DNA of 64,000 nt from Watersipora subatra (lineage: Eukaryota > Bryozoa > Gymnolaemata > Cheilostomatida > Watersiporidae), in the NCBI RefSeq assembly GCF_963576615.1, contig NC_088712.1, positions 54,789,114 to 54,853,113 of the forward strand. The letters run 5' to 3'. Made by a program: the position numbers and the translations under genes. Shown here piece after piece: positions 46,701-56,830 of this stretch. Each line of letters starts with the position of its first letter. The stretch's first letter is position 1. A model generated the notes under the pieces. It was not told where the DNA came from. It made no database searches and saw only the letters and a list, made by a program, of their open reading frames with translations.

Positions 46701-49700
46701 CATCCTTTTAACATAAAACATAGAGACTGTGTTTCTGGATGACAAAAACAACAACGATAGGGATGATTTATTTATTGTGTGAACAAACAGCATCTATATA
46801 TTCGCAGAAAGAAAAACAGCAGATTTATGTGAACTTTTACCCTGGACTTAATTAGTTTTTTCTAAATCATTCCTTGATTTTGCTTTTTTAGCTACACTTG
46901 CGCGAGTTTTTCTTACAAGGGCACTTGATGCAGAGTATTCTGGTTATACACTGTTATACATATACACTGTGGCTTGTTATACACTGTTATACATATACAC
47001 TGTTATACATATACAATGTGGCTTGTTATACACTGTTATACATATACACTGTGGCGGTTTCCCTCTCCTCCCAGACCACTTGCCATGCATCTCGTAAATA
47101 GACAGATACTTTTATTGGAAACATGTTGTATGTTTATCGTATGATGTTATTGCAGGCGCCCAGAATGCAGTTATCAACCCCAAGGTAAATAATATGCTCA
47201 ATGCGTATGATCAGGCTAAGTATCCCCTCTTCATGATCTCTGATGCTGGGATTAAAAGTAAGTTACGCTCTTCTATTCGTTGACCTATTTTTGGTAAAGC
47301 GCTTTAAAATGAACCCAGTTATGCAATAGTTATGCAATAACACAGGATAAAATGTGGTAGAAAACTAGATAAGAATTGTAAGGGATGAAACTTTGTTTAT
47401 TTATTAGCTGAACTTGTTATGTTTGAGCTTGAGATGTCTCAGGATAATTTTATTTCGGTAATAAGAATTATGGAGATATATGGCAGTAGTTTTATTTTTG
47501 CTCAGTAAGAAATCTGAGATATCTAGTGAGTACAGTGGAACCCTGCCCGACAATTTTAAATCGTTTCAGTGTTGGCGTCGTAAGGTGAATAATTCGTATA
47601 AAGGGGTATAAAAACCCATAGTAAATATCTAATGCAAACAGCCCAGGTAAAATCATCAAATATTTATATACATACATGCTATGTGTACATATTAAAAATA
47701 GTAACAAAATAATATGTTAAGTTTAGTAACTATAGTTACCTACAATAACTTTAGTGTTTTCAGTGGTTATAATGTGCAATAAAATATAACGCTGCAATGT
47801 AATAGGTGCAGTACATACTTTAGGGAGTTCTTACTTTAGAGGTAGATGTATAACATTTATGTTAAATTTACTTAAAGTTAAGTTTTTGTATTTATTTTTA
47901 ACCATTTTATTGAACTTCAACTTTCTCATTGCTAAAATTTTATCACCTATTTGTTTTCGGTTTCATTTTCATTATATCTAATAACAAATAAGGCCAATCT
48001 GACTGAGATCGAACATCGTATTTATTTCGTTCGTTGTTAGAGGGATTTCAGCAAATAGCTTATTGGCATATTTGTTATACCGATGTAATCAGCGCACCGA
48101 CTGCCAAATTTGAATCTCGAAAGAAATTTTTGTTGATTCCGTATAGCGAAAAATATTTCATATGGAGTGGGCAAAAAATCAGTGTGTTTCACATCGCAGG
48201 GCAAAAAAATCGTATGACAGGTTCATCGTAACCCGAGGGTGCGCTGTAGTCAATATTTGTGAAAAGACGACTTCAGAATTATCTTAAGTTAGTCCATTAA
48301 GATATTAAATCACTTCCTTAGGGCCATTGATATAAATTGCTTTTGGTCGGGAAATTACCATTACATTATCAAACACAGATTCTGTCAATGGAAAATATTC
48401 TGTAAAATTATTTTATATTTAGTATTCTGTGAAATACTAGACACTTTTCTACTTCACACCATTTATATGAAACACAACCTGCGTCAGCGGCCAATTACAA
48501 GCAGTGTGTAGATACACAGGTTGCATGTAGGTTGTGCTGGCTTGTGTTTAGAATGTTACCACTGTTGTGTTACTGTTGTGTGCTCAATATATGTTTTTAA
48601 TGGTCTTGGCATCAAAATCAGTCTGTTTGTTCATAATGCTCTCAAGCGACTAACGTGCCATTGTTTAATGCTGCTAGCGTTTACTAACATGACTTGTTCA
48701 ATGCCACTAGACTCGTCTCACATGACATTGTTCAATTCTATTACAGTTAAGAATATCACTCGGATTTGTAACAATAACTGGTATTCGCTATTGTGGTGAA
48801 TCCTTTGTCCTTTGATAAAAGAATAACTCTTTGGTTCGAGTATCCTTTACTAGGCACTCGCTAAAGTGCAATTCTGCATAGGTCATGTTATGAAAGAAAC
48901 ATTTCTATATTTTAACAGTTTTTACCACGAGCCGTGTCCGTCCGTCTGTCGCCACGCTAAGAGCGTCAGGAAAAAGATTACACTGTATCAAACTTAGATA
49001 TTCGGCTTCAAAGCAAAGTTCACTACCATCTGCCACACTCAGCCACCTTTCCACATCTAAGAATAATTATGCGCACAGCTGTTACATATGATGATTTTTC
49101 ACTGCACACGGAGCAGCCAGCATACTAATTCCTATAATATGTTCATAGCACTTTCCGTTAGGCTTTGTTGTTACACTCTGAAAGTCGATGTGCCAAAACC
49201 TGGCTTGACCTGTAGCTATCTGTAACTCGGCAGTTTCTCCGGTTTGATTTTGTGAAAGAATTGTTTCGAAATGTTCGGCATGATGAAATTGAATATTGTT
49301 TTGCTTGGCCATGCCTTGCAAGGCATCTCTTATCTTGCATTATGAAGACTGACCTACTAAAGCATTGTTGGGGGGGGAGGGGAGGGCATGCAATGCATAT
49401 TGAATATCATTTCACACAAATAATTCAGTAATGATATGATAGATGTTTTATTGCATATATTGATAACATAATCAGATGTAAGCAATGCCAGCTAATAGAG
49501 AAATGGGTCTCAAAATAATAAATTATAAAAGAGCTCAGATGCCAGCTGTTGTGCTCGCTTGCATCTGTTTGAAGTGTCAACCATTCTGATTTTAATAAAT
49601 CTACATTTCTGAATGCATGATTCTATGCCACACCTTTCCCTTCTGTTCAATGCTTACATTCGAGATGTCTTTAGTTAGTTATTGATGTCTCAAATGTCTC

Positions 49701-52700
49701 ATAGTCACAATTTCCCTGCTCAGAAGCTATGCAGTCGAAATCTTCTCAATTCAGTCTAATTCTGGGCTTATGCATGTCATGGAAAGACAACCCTTTGCAG
49801 GATGAATCATGCAAGCCTTTTTTATAGTGTACAAAATCCATTCAAACAGTTGTTTCGGTTGTAGCACAGCCAGATGCACTCACAGATATGGTGAATCACA
49901 TGACAGATAAGGTAGGCATTGTGCACCAGGTGCCTGTTATGTGTGATGGTGACTTGAGATTCTCTCGACAGGTAGAGCAGGTGAGTTAAGTGCAATATCT
50001 TACAGTTACGGAAATTGCCTTTATTATCTTACACAGGATTCAAACTATTTCCTTCAAAATTCAAGTATTTGATATTGTTGATTTGATGTTTGAATTTCTC
50101 GCTTAAAAGTTAATATATTTATAGTTATGGTTTGGAGGAGCTCAAGCTAGGGTCTACATGGCAGCAAATGCATTTGGTGTCAACTGTTTGACAAGCATGT
50201 CATGCATATTCCGCAAAAAGATCCTTGATGAAGAGGGAGGCCTACGGAGTCTAGGTTGTTACCTCGGGGAGGACTACTTTCTTGCACAAGTAATCATAAA
50301 CAAGTAGGTTCCTAGGCAAATAAACAAAACATTGTCAGCATTTAGCTTGCTCTCTGTAGACTAGCAATGCAGTTGTGCGCTCATGGGAAAGTACCAGTTG
50401 TATGGTCAATCTTCTGCCTTTATGTAGCTGAAATTAAAAAAAAAATTGTATCTTGGTGGCACTGCCAAGGGCTGCAACTCTCTTGTTGAGCCGATTTGAT
50501 GTGGATTGGCTTTTCCGCCATTGACAGCCTTTATAACAGCTCGCCTTAGTACCTATAAGCAAACATTGATCAGACATCGTTAACGATGTTAACAGACATT
50601 CTGGACCTCAACTAAAAGTATGATTTTGTGTGTTTTAGGGGCTGGAGGTTAGTTCTGTGCAGCCAACCAGCTCTACAGAATCCAGGTCTCAGTTCAATCA
50701 AATCTTATCAAGCGCGCATGTCAAGGTATGTTCGCATTGTGGGCGACCATGTATGATCCTGCTTGCTTGCTATGGTGGGCATTTAGCAGGCAAAAACACA
50801 TGGAAAGTTTGATGTTGCAGGTGGATGTACCTACGACATACGCAGGTGCCTATACTCATACTTCTTGAGCCACTTCAGGAGCACATATTCCTCGGTCCTT
50901 TCACGGCGCTAGCTGTCTACTATATGTTTAGCATACAGCCGTATATATTCTTGCCTCTTCATTTTCTCTCCTGGCTTATTGCCGACTATATACTCCTCAC
51001 TGTTATGCAGGTAAACTAGTTCTCTTACTTTTATCATTGTTGTTCATTTTACAGTTTTTTACAGTTCGGTAATAATGCATTAAATGTCTAGGTTCTACTA
51101 ATATTTCAAATGATTAGTTTTTATTTTTAAAGGTGCAAACACGCTAGGCAGTATTTGGTGCGATATCACGCTTCGAGCCGCTAATCTGCTCTAGAACTCG
51201 TTCAGCAAGCTCTTGCAGAGCGATAACGCTAGAATTTCTCTATCAGAACTTTATCATGCGCAAGATGCATCTCGATTGGTTGGTTTTATCCAGAATGTAA
51301 TGCTCTGGCTGTTAATTTTTCCGTGCCAACGCTCATCAACGCACAGCAACAATATTTTGCTATTTTGTTACGATTGAAGCATTTTCAAAATGAATACTGA
51401 ATGAGGAAATGGTTCGTAGATTTAATAAGAGCACACCCAGTCCTGTACAACACAACACATTAAAAGTACAAAGAAATCCAGTTGAAAACCAACATTTGGG
51501 AGTTAATCGTTGCAGTAAACTATATATAAAAATCATAAAATATCACCGTTAAAAATACAAGAATCGTTTTTTCTTATGTCTTCTCGTAGTGTACAATTCG
51601 TGAAAGTGAGATAGGCCTGATAACAGAAGCAGAAATTGTTTACGTCGTTGTCTAGAAGGCGCCATATTGACTTGAATTTATTAACAACTCCGATGATACG
51701 GATTTTTGCTGACAGTTTGTGAGTGTGCCCGCATTATCGTTTGCTGGTGAATCGCTCAAGTGTGTTTTGGCACACATCAGCTATATCTCCATGCTCCTCA
51801 TGACGCACGCGATAAAATCGCCTAGTGTGTTTGCACTTTAACTGTTTCATACCGTCAAACCTGGCAAGCAAAGGTTAATTCGTGTCAATCTTCGCTTTGC
51901 GTGTCTAAATGATTGTATGTTGTGGCAAGTATTCAGATAAGAACGCTTGACATTCTATTTAATTTGTTCTAGCATTCTAAAATCAATGATAAATACTTCA
52001 GTTATTTACATATAGTATATTATCAAAACAAATGAATTATGTAAAGAAGCAAATTTAAAACCGTAAATGATATATAAAAATTAAATTAAGTTTTAATCAT
52101 TAAAAAGATGTTTTAGTTGCACTAAGAGCTCTATGAATGGTAGTGCAAGCTTAGCAATACTTAGGTTTGGTGGTAGAGTGAGTGATAGAAATGCTGCATT
52201 AGAAATACGTTTTAAATTGCCTTAATTTATCTATTTTTATTACTGTTTTATTTGCATTTCCTATCAGATTTTTCACTTTTTCTTCACAAAATCTTTTCAA
52301 AAGTTGGGACAGATATTCACTCCAGTTTCACATCGTGTTTTGAAAAGTTCAAACATCGAGGTGTGTCGAGATTTAACACTTTAATTACATGAGCTTGTTT
52401 TGCCAGATGGCAGCATGCGCATGTAGCATGTCATCAGCTTGAGGATTTCTTTTATTGGAGACTTAATTTTCTAGACTAGCAACTGTTGACACTTTCTCCA
52501 TGGAAAGTCTTACTACTGCTTGTGTATATAATTCATTCTGTCGGAAAGCTTTTATAACGGTTTGCCTTAGTATCTCTACAAAAAACATTGATAAAGGATT
52601 AACTTTACCACAATTAATTTAAGATTTTGAGTTATCATTTTGCCAAAAATAAAAGAGACCAGCTATTTTTCTTTTTAGAATTCACAGCATACTAACGGTT

Positions 52701-54271
52701 CCCATTTTTTCTTATTTCTGGCCTAGGATGGATGAAAAGAAAAGTTGTTAACAGTGTTAATATTAACAATGGCCTCAACGTATTTCTGCTAGTGAACTTC
52801 GTTAATAATTGTCCTCAGATATTTCTGATAACTGTATTTTTACATTAGAGGAAGGAGGTCTGCGTTTTGGTTAAACTGACAAGATAATAGCATTTTTCCT
52901 TTGCAGCTGAATTCAGTAAACTAAAAAAATAATAAACATGGTTTTTGTTTGTCAAATGTATTGATTTTTGCGCAGAGTTTTCTGCTGATTTCAAAAACCT
53001 TAAGATTAAAGCTCTATGAGAGAAGCTCTGGCTTTCACACTAGTATATGTTAGCAAAAATCTTTCTGTATAAAATTTATTCTGTCAAAACGAACAAAAGA
53101 TTCTGTAGTGAAAGTGTTAACATACAGTATTTAGTGATTGCTACATTCAATATTCGTCTGAATATTACCAAAGAATCAATGTGTGTAAAACATTTGTCCG
53201 CTGTTACATCTAGCCAGTGCCACATCAACTCAAGTTCTTTTTGCTAAAACAGTTTTTGAAGTATAGTTATCCAACCAGTACACAATTTTAATGCTTGTCT
53301 CAGAATTTTCTGAAGTTCTTAAGTACGCTGGAGTCATGGCCACATTTTTAAGCTGGCTTATTTGGGTTGGGAGAGGTTGATTTTATAAGCAGTGTCACTC
53401 ATTGTCAGTGATTCTGACACAATAACAATAATGCACAGACAATGAGTGACACATGTCACTCATTGTGCGGGCATTTGTGTCACGTCAGTGTCACCCATTC
53501 ATTGCTTGCTGATTTTCGTTGGTTTTTGCTTCTCCAATCAGCTAATGTGAAAGGTTAAAAATTTTGGAGAGTAAAATCAAAGCGTTGGAGTTGTACCACT
53601 TTGTAGACAAATGACTCACTGAGGGTCACTTATGTTTACAAACCACCACTTTGGCCGTAATGTTAACCGTAGTCAAGAATGATGTAGTAGTCATTGTGGG
53701 GTTGTAGATACGGCCCCATTGTCATAAATATTTATAAATGAGTAACTTTTAAAAAAAAGAGAAAGTAACTCATAATGTTTGAACCGGGAATCAAAAATCA
53801 TAGCGCTGAACAACTAACCACCACTTTACTGTAAGTTGACTTTAGATAAAACAAAATATAGCCAATGAAATGGGTTGTTTTTCTGGGTAGAATGTTTGCG
53901 CAAATGTAGGAGTTTTGGAAAGGTTGATTTAAGGTTAATCAACATTCCGCAGTTTATATGAGGAGTATAGTCCATCGTTATAAATAAGGATACCTGTGTG
54001 CCATCCTAGTTATAGTGAATTGAGGTTTTCACAGCATTGGTAGGCAGGCAGCTATGATGACCTTGACATATTCTCTTTTTAGAATAAAAGGCCGGCCTTC
54101 TCAATATTTTCCTATAGCAAAGCATGGTTTTTTCGTGAACTTTCTCCTCTCTACCTCATACCTCGGACAATGTCTACCAAATACGTGGTTTGGGCCGGTA
54201 AAAAGTTCCTGGTTCGCTACGGAGGCACGGCAGAGCATGCCCATGAACAGAAAAAAGTCTGCCAGATGTGA
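34606..54271 (+). CDS. UGCG: UGCG: ceramide glucosyltransferase, complete
   Basis: Nine exons (34606-34718, 37340-37484, 38041-38146, 47156-47257, 49865-49980, 50125-50303, 50639-50725, 50821-51010, 54083-54271) join in phase to 408 codons plus TGA (human: 394 aa). The GT21 enzyme transfers glucose from UDP-glucose to ceramide on the cytosolic Golgi face. An N-terminal membrane segment (about 12-36) precedes LPGVSITKPL and DPNLAENL. Catalytic motifs are CIQD (Asp95), SDAG (Asp151), GEDYF (Asp244) and RMSRW (280-284, the Q/RxxRW motif). C-terminal hydrophobic segments end in KFLVRYGGTAE, like human RYRLRCGGTAE. All introns are GT-AG. At residue 201 Gln replaces the position of human His193. 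AATAAA at 54860 is a possible polyadenylation signal. Confidence 0.96.
34780..35630 (+). mobile_element. LINE (non-LTR) 3' fragment in UGCG intron 1
   Basis: A frame to 35478 contains WQLKFNVAKC, FVYLGIQVSKSLNFSDHINF, LMRTLKGTSHAVKRTAYFSV and CRPLLEYASEVWNPH, then LEAINRRAFTWANG and TLEERR. These are the thumb and C-terminal motifs of a CR1/Jockey-type non-LTR reverse transcriptase. The catalytic FADD-containing part is missing, as expected for a 5'-truncated copy. After the stop, decayed coding continues to a GATA-repeat tail (AGATAGATAGATAG) near 35610-35625, a common LINE 3' tail. It is in the same orientation as UGCG and lies 60 bp after its first exon. Confidence 0.88.
35631..37339. other. 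Rest of UGCG intron 1
   Basis: AT-rich intronic sequence. The plus-strand frames at 36640-36906 and 36958-37170 and the minus-strand frame at 37094-37321 show no recognisable domain and no splice-bounded family match. Confidence 0.5.
37340..37484 (+). CDS. UGCG: UGCG coding exon 2
   Basis: Completes Gly38 and encodes residues 39-86, from KVHLHGTVTVDG through LPGVSITKPLGS to FFQLDYPK. Acceptor TTTACAG, donor GTATTC. Confidence 0.93.
38041..38146 (+). CDS. UGCG: UGCG coding exon 3
   Basis: Residues 87-121 plus one base of Gly122: YELLFCIQDRTSTDL to DARVFI. Holds Asp95 of the first conserved aspartate motif. Acceptor ATTTTCAG, donor GTAAGA. Confidence 0.95.
38427..38536 (+). repeat. 22-bp tandem array with CACGTG cores
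   Basis: Five 22-bp units (38427, 38449, 38471, 38493, 38515) follow the pattern GTGTATTGTGAGAGGTCATC-AC. Each junction between the first four and the next forms CATCACGTGT, giving four CACGTG E-box palindromes in about 90 bp. It lies in UGCG intron 3, 280 bp after exon 3. Confidence 0.9.
38697..39185 (+). repeat. Dispersed repeat, copy B (UGCG intron 3)
   Basis: The partner of 14644-15120 in POLR2G, same orientation, with scattered substitutions and small indels. Just upstream, at about 38600-38665, a tRNA-like GAGTTCAAATC B box suggests that the unit may be the body of a tRNA-derived SINE. Confidence 0.85.
39186..44254. other. UGCG intron 3, first half
   Basis: No exon is recognised. I see a small TIR remnant near 41540-41640 (GAACGCCAC and its inverse GTGGCGTTC next to CCACAGTA), an inverted member of the 20411-20825 repeat family near 43040-43150 and a SINE-like B box near 41490. 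A TGACGTCA site at 40627-40634 follows a 16-codon ATG frame of no evident meaning. Confidence 0.4.
44255..44400 (+). repeat. Dispersed repeat related to the TTAA element
   Basis: CTGAGCGTTTTAATCGCGATCA through CCTGGCAATCAGATCACC resembles segments at about 4120-4200 and 25100-25170. It may be a truncated subterminal piece of the same transposon family. Confidence 0.65.
45600..45696 (-). repeat. tRNA-derived SINE portion beside the 32-bp array
   Basis: On the minus strand the sequence reads GCTGGTCTATCAAGCTG ... GCGAGTTCGAATC, an anticodon-arm-like stretch and an exact Pol III B box. Its A-box-like partner, AGGCAGTTGATTGGTGCAGG, lies in the adjacent array unit. Confidence 0.6.
45697..46496 (-). 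repeat. 32-bp minisatellite, about 25 copies
   Basis: The unit ATTGTAACACCTGCACCAAT CAACTGCCTGAC repeats every 32 bp from 45697 to 46496, with only single-base variants (TAC for TGC, ATAT for ACAT, CAAC for TAAC). It is in UGCG intron 3. Each unit on the minus strand contains an A-box-like AGGCAGTTGATTGG. Confidence 0.97.
46942..47056 (+). repeat. TATACACTG simple tandem region
   Basis: GTTATACACTGTTATACATA TACACTGTGGCTT recurs three times with internal TATACA(C)TGT subrepeats, ending 100 bp before UGCG exon 4. Confidence 0.85.
47156..47257 (+). CDS. UGCG: UGCG coding exon 4
   Basis: Residues 123-155 with split codons at both ends: AQNAVINPKVNNMLNAYDQA to FMISDAGIK. Asp151 corresponds to the DxG metal/nucleotide motif. 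Acceptor TTGCAG, donor GTAAGT. It follows a 9 kb intron. Confidence 0.95.
47533..48246. mobile_element. TA-flanked MITE in UGCG intron 4
   Basis: It begins CAGTGGAACCCTGCCC and ends GAGGGTGCGCTG, imperfect inverted repeats bordered by TA (47531-47532 and 48247-48248). Length 714 bp. A Tc1/mariner-like non-autonomous element is likely. The reduced identity of its ends indicates age. Confidence 0.6.
48247..49864. other. UGCG intron 4, remainder
   Basis: No exon is recognised. A minus-strand 79-codon frame at 49082-49321 has no identifiable domain. Sequences such as GTGTCCGTCCGTCTGTC near 48935 resemble ones at 44710 and 45605 and may be ends of another dispersed repeat. Confidence 0.4.
49865..49980 (+). 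CDS. UGCG: UGCG coding exon 5
   Basis: Completes Thr156 and encodes 157-194: QPDALTDMVNHMTDKVGIVH to SRQVEQ. I chose acceptor GGTTGTAG at 49864 over the later CACAG because only it keeps phase and the family's spacing. Donor GTGAGT. Confidence 0.92.
50125..50303 (+). CDS. UGCG: UGCG coding exon 6
   Basis: Residues 195-253 plus two bases of Lys254: LWFGGAQARVYMAANAF to CYLGEDYFLAQVIIN. Holds Asp244 and the Gln201 substitution. Acceptor TTTATAG, donor GTAGGT. Confidence 0.95.
50639..50725 (+). CDS. UGCG: UGCG coding exon 7
   Basis: Residues 255-282 with split codons: GWRLVLCSQPALQNPG to YQARMS. Starts the RxxRW catalytic motif. Acceptor GTTTTAG, donor GTATGT. Confidence 0.95.
50821..51010 (+). 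CDS. UGCG: UGCG coding exon 8
   Basis: Completes Arg283 and encodes 284-346: WMYLRHTQVPILIL, then hydrophobic segments (LAVYYMFSI and FLPLHFLSWLIADYILL) ending TVMQ. Acceptor GTTGCAG, donor GTAAAC. Confidence 0.95.
51130..51838. mobile_element. MITE, CAAACAC-ended, copy 2 (UGCG intron 8)
   Basis: Ends AAGGTGCAAACACGCTAGGC and CCTAGTGTGTTTGCACTT, bordered by TA (51128-51129 and 51839-51840). It matches 15906-16692 in reverse orientation, for example the shared block CTCATGAC next to GCGATAAAATCG. Confidence 0.85.
51839..54082. other. UGCG intron 8, remainder
   Basis: No further coding exon is recognised. A palindromic cluster at 53392-53466 is annotated separately. A tRNA-like B-box complement (GTTTGAACC) near 53779 suggests an inverted SINE relic. 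Confidence 0.4.
53392..53466. repeat. Overlapping palindromes around CACTCATTGTC
   Basis: GTGTCACTCATTGTC (53392) faces GACAATGAGTGACAC (53438), and the latter also forms a tight palindrome with the following ATGTCACTCATTGTG. Three related copies in alternating orientation. Confidence 0.8.
54083..54271 (+). CDS. UGCG: UGCG terminal coding exon 9
   Basis: Residues 347-408 and TGA: FSYSKAWFFREL matches the family's FSKLDYAVAWFIRES. KKFLVRYGGTAEHAHEQKK follows, with a longer tail than in human. Acceptor CTCTTTTTAG. A different open frame overlaps this exon, which hides it in simple ORF lists. Confidence 0.9.
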   Translation, partial: NKRPAFSIFSYSKAWFFRELSPLYLIPRTMSTKYVVWAGKKFLVRYGGTAEHAHEQKKVCQM

Positions 54272-56797
54272 TGGAATAGGCATGCTCACATTTTGATCCA
54301 TAACATTCCACGTAGAATCTAGTCTTTATCATCGAATCTAATCTTATGAACTCATGCTAGTAATTGAATCATTTTCACAGCTCTTAACTTCGCTTGTGTA
54401 ATTGACCACTACCGTTATATACTAACTCATACATATACTACTTTACCTGTTTTATATGCGGAACAGTTTTTGCTGTCAGCGGTGATGACTTGGATTTCAT
54501 TATGTAATCAACTTGTATCTAGCTGCTTCATAGCAAATCAAATATCGATTTTATAACCAATCAAATATCTGTACAGTCAATGTCTAATGTCAATGTAATA
54601 CAAAGTACGATACAAGTATCAAAGTAAGCTTATCTCTGATATGTTCTATTTACAAATACTCTGTTATGGTGAGAATATTCCTTACCTACCAGTCACCTGT
54701 CCTGCATACATTGTTTACTGAATGAAAATATAGTCTGAGATTGCTATCAGCTACTAGTATTTGCTTAGTTTCTCATTAAGTTAGCAAGTTATGTTTTTCG
54801 TATATTTCGATGTTTTTGCAAGTTATGTTGAATTACTACTTGTTTATTACAGCATTTAAAATAAATTTTTATTTTGTATGTTTATTTCAGAAGGCCCCTT
54901 CTCATGTGTTACAAGGTTCTTTTTGAAACCTTCAAATAAAATGTCAAGATCAAAAACTAATCAATTCGCATTGTCACGCAATCAAATGACATTTCTTGTA
55001 AAACATCAAATGGTCAAAAGAAGTTCAATAAGCGGATCACAACAAGATGTTGTACAGAGAAGACAATTCCTTTTTGACAGCAGATAACTTAATGCATTAG
55101 TGAATACTTGAATTAATGAAATTTACCTATAGCCAAAATGTTTTTCTGCTAGACTGTTATGAGTGGATGTGGAGAAATTATATTATGCATAACTAATCCA
55201 AATCCACACACAACATCAGCGTTGAATTTGCTTTGTCATTTCATTCTATTTTGACTATGTTTAGTTTGTGTACCTCTGCTTTGTCACATGGGGACTAATT
55301 TGAGTATTACTGGTTCGGGTACAAGTGAAGGTGTTAAGCTATTGTAAGCAATACTGATGTGTACCAGCAAAAATTAATTTGTCATTCTATAAGTCCAACA
55401 ATTAAAATACACAACTAACAAAATTCTAACAATAATATTAATGACAAAAGGTTGAAATAGCTAATAAAAGTTACACCCTTACTCGAACGGTTATTCGTGT
55501 TTGCTTGCTCGGTCCGTACGGCTGCGAATTTTGATAGTCAGATAGGAGTCATGGCAGTCTTTATATGTAGAGGCTCGGTAGTTGAGATAGGGAAGTGGAA
55601 CAGGATCAGCTGATGATGGAGAAGGAGGCTCCATAGGTAGATGGAAAAGATGGAGGCTCCAGAGGAAGAGAGAGGAAAGCTCCACAGGCTGAGGAACGCG
55701 CCTCAGCAGGTCCTTCAGGAAGGAGAGATAGATAGATTGACCGCAGACAGAGAGACCCTGAGTCGTTGGAGCTGTTCTTTTTTTATAGATGTCTCTGTTA
55801 CTCTGTGAGAAGGTGTGTAGGCGCTCAGGTTCTATTCTTTATGTTGCAGAGGGTTAGCAATTGAGTGAACTTGTCTTTAGTATGTCATGAGAGTACAATG
55901 ATTGGAAATGATGACTAACTCGAACTGTCTTGGTCGTGTCTGTTACAGGTATGATATATTTTAATGGTTTCCTGGCATGCCAATTGATATCTCTTTTCTC
56001 ATGAGCTACTTCCACAGGCGGTTTCTAAGCTGCTTGTAGATGAGTATAATATGATGACTGTATTTATTGTTGGTCTTTCAATGTATTAGGTGTCATGTTG
56101 ATTGTAATATTGCATGTCTCTGATATTTAGTTGTTTCTCCATTATGCTATCTGCTTTTGCTAATACTGCTATACAACACGACAATCTATGTATTTGATTT
56201 AGAGGTACCACATAACTGGCCAGTACTAAAACCCATTCAAACTAGTTTTATAAATGTTGAAGTTAATTAATGTTTAAATTATATGATTTTTAATTGCTGC
56301 ATAAAAATGGGTTTTCACTGTTCGGTACAGTTTCAACAAGAGTGGCCAAGGGTTTTTCTACCTAAAAAAGTTAAAAACGACTTTAAAGTTGCCTTTGCTC
56401 CCCCTTTGCCTAATGCTCATGTCAAAAAAACTAACAGCAAAATTGGCTATAATTATACATTTATACTCTCATTCTAATTAGTTTTCTAGTGAATAAACAA
56501 CAGCAATCTTTGGGTTGGTACAGAACTTGTAGATTTTTACTTTGGTTTTGCTGTCATTAAAACTAGTCGGTTTAATATCATTAGAACTAGAACTAATTGA
56601 ACATGTATATGTAGTAGAACATAGCATACAAATATTAGCGGAGTTGCGTACTCTTGCTATAAGCGAGCTGACAATCTTGCAATTGCAGAACCGCAGCAAT
56701 TCGGAATTTTTATTGGATGATTTTTCTCAAGGACGAACACTAGTGCGACCTTTTTCCCTTAAGACATAAAGTAATTTAAAAAACAATTTTTTTCGGC
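54272..56797. other. UGCG 3' side and ZC3H14 upstream region
   Basis: The UGCG 3' UTR probably extends to the AATAAA at 54860-54865. The rest is intergenic, with no recognised gene. Frames at 54878-55087, 55491-55685, 56283-56477 and 56542-56769 have no family similarity that I can see. Confidence 0.4.
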
Positions 56798-56830
56798 ATG
56801 GACCGAGAAGAAATCAGTGAAAAGATACGG
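56798..56830 (+). CDS. ZC3H14: ZC3H14 coding exon 1
   Basis: Residues 1-11, ATG to CGG, followed by the donor GTAAGA. Phase 0. Confidence 0.8.

Noticed and set aside
49082..49321. 79-codon minus-strand frame in UGCG intron 4
   Set aside because: No recognisable domain or splice context. Overlapping alternative frames suggest chance or an old repeat.
54054..54296. 80-codon frame in the region of the last UGCG exon
   Set aside because: This frame is a shadow. The real coding frame is shifted and starts at the acceptor at 54083, giving the conserved RYGGTAE ending.
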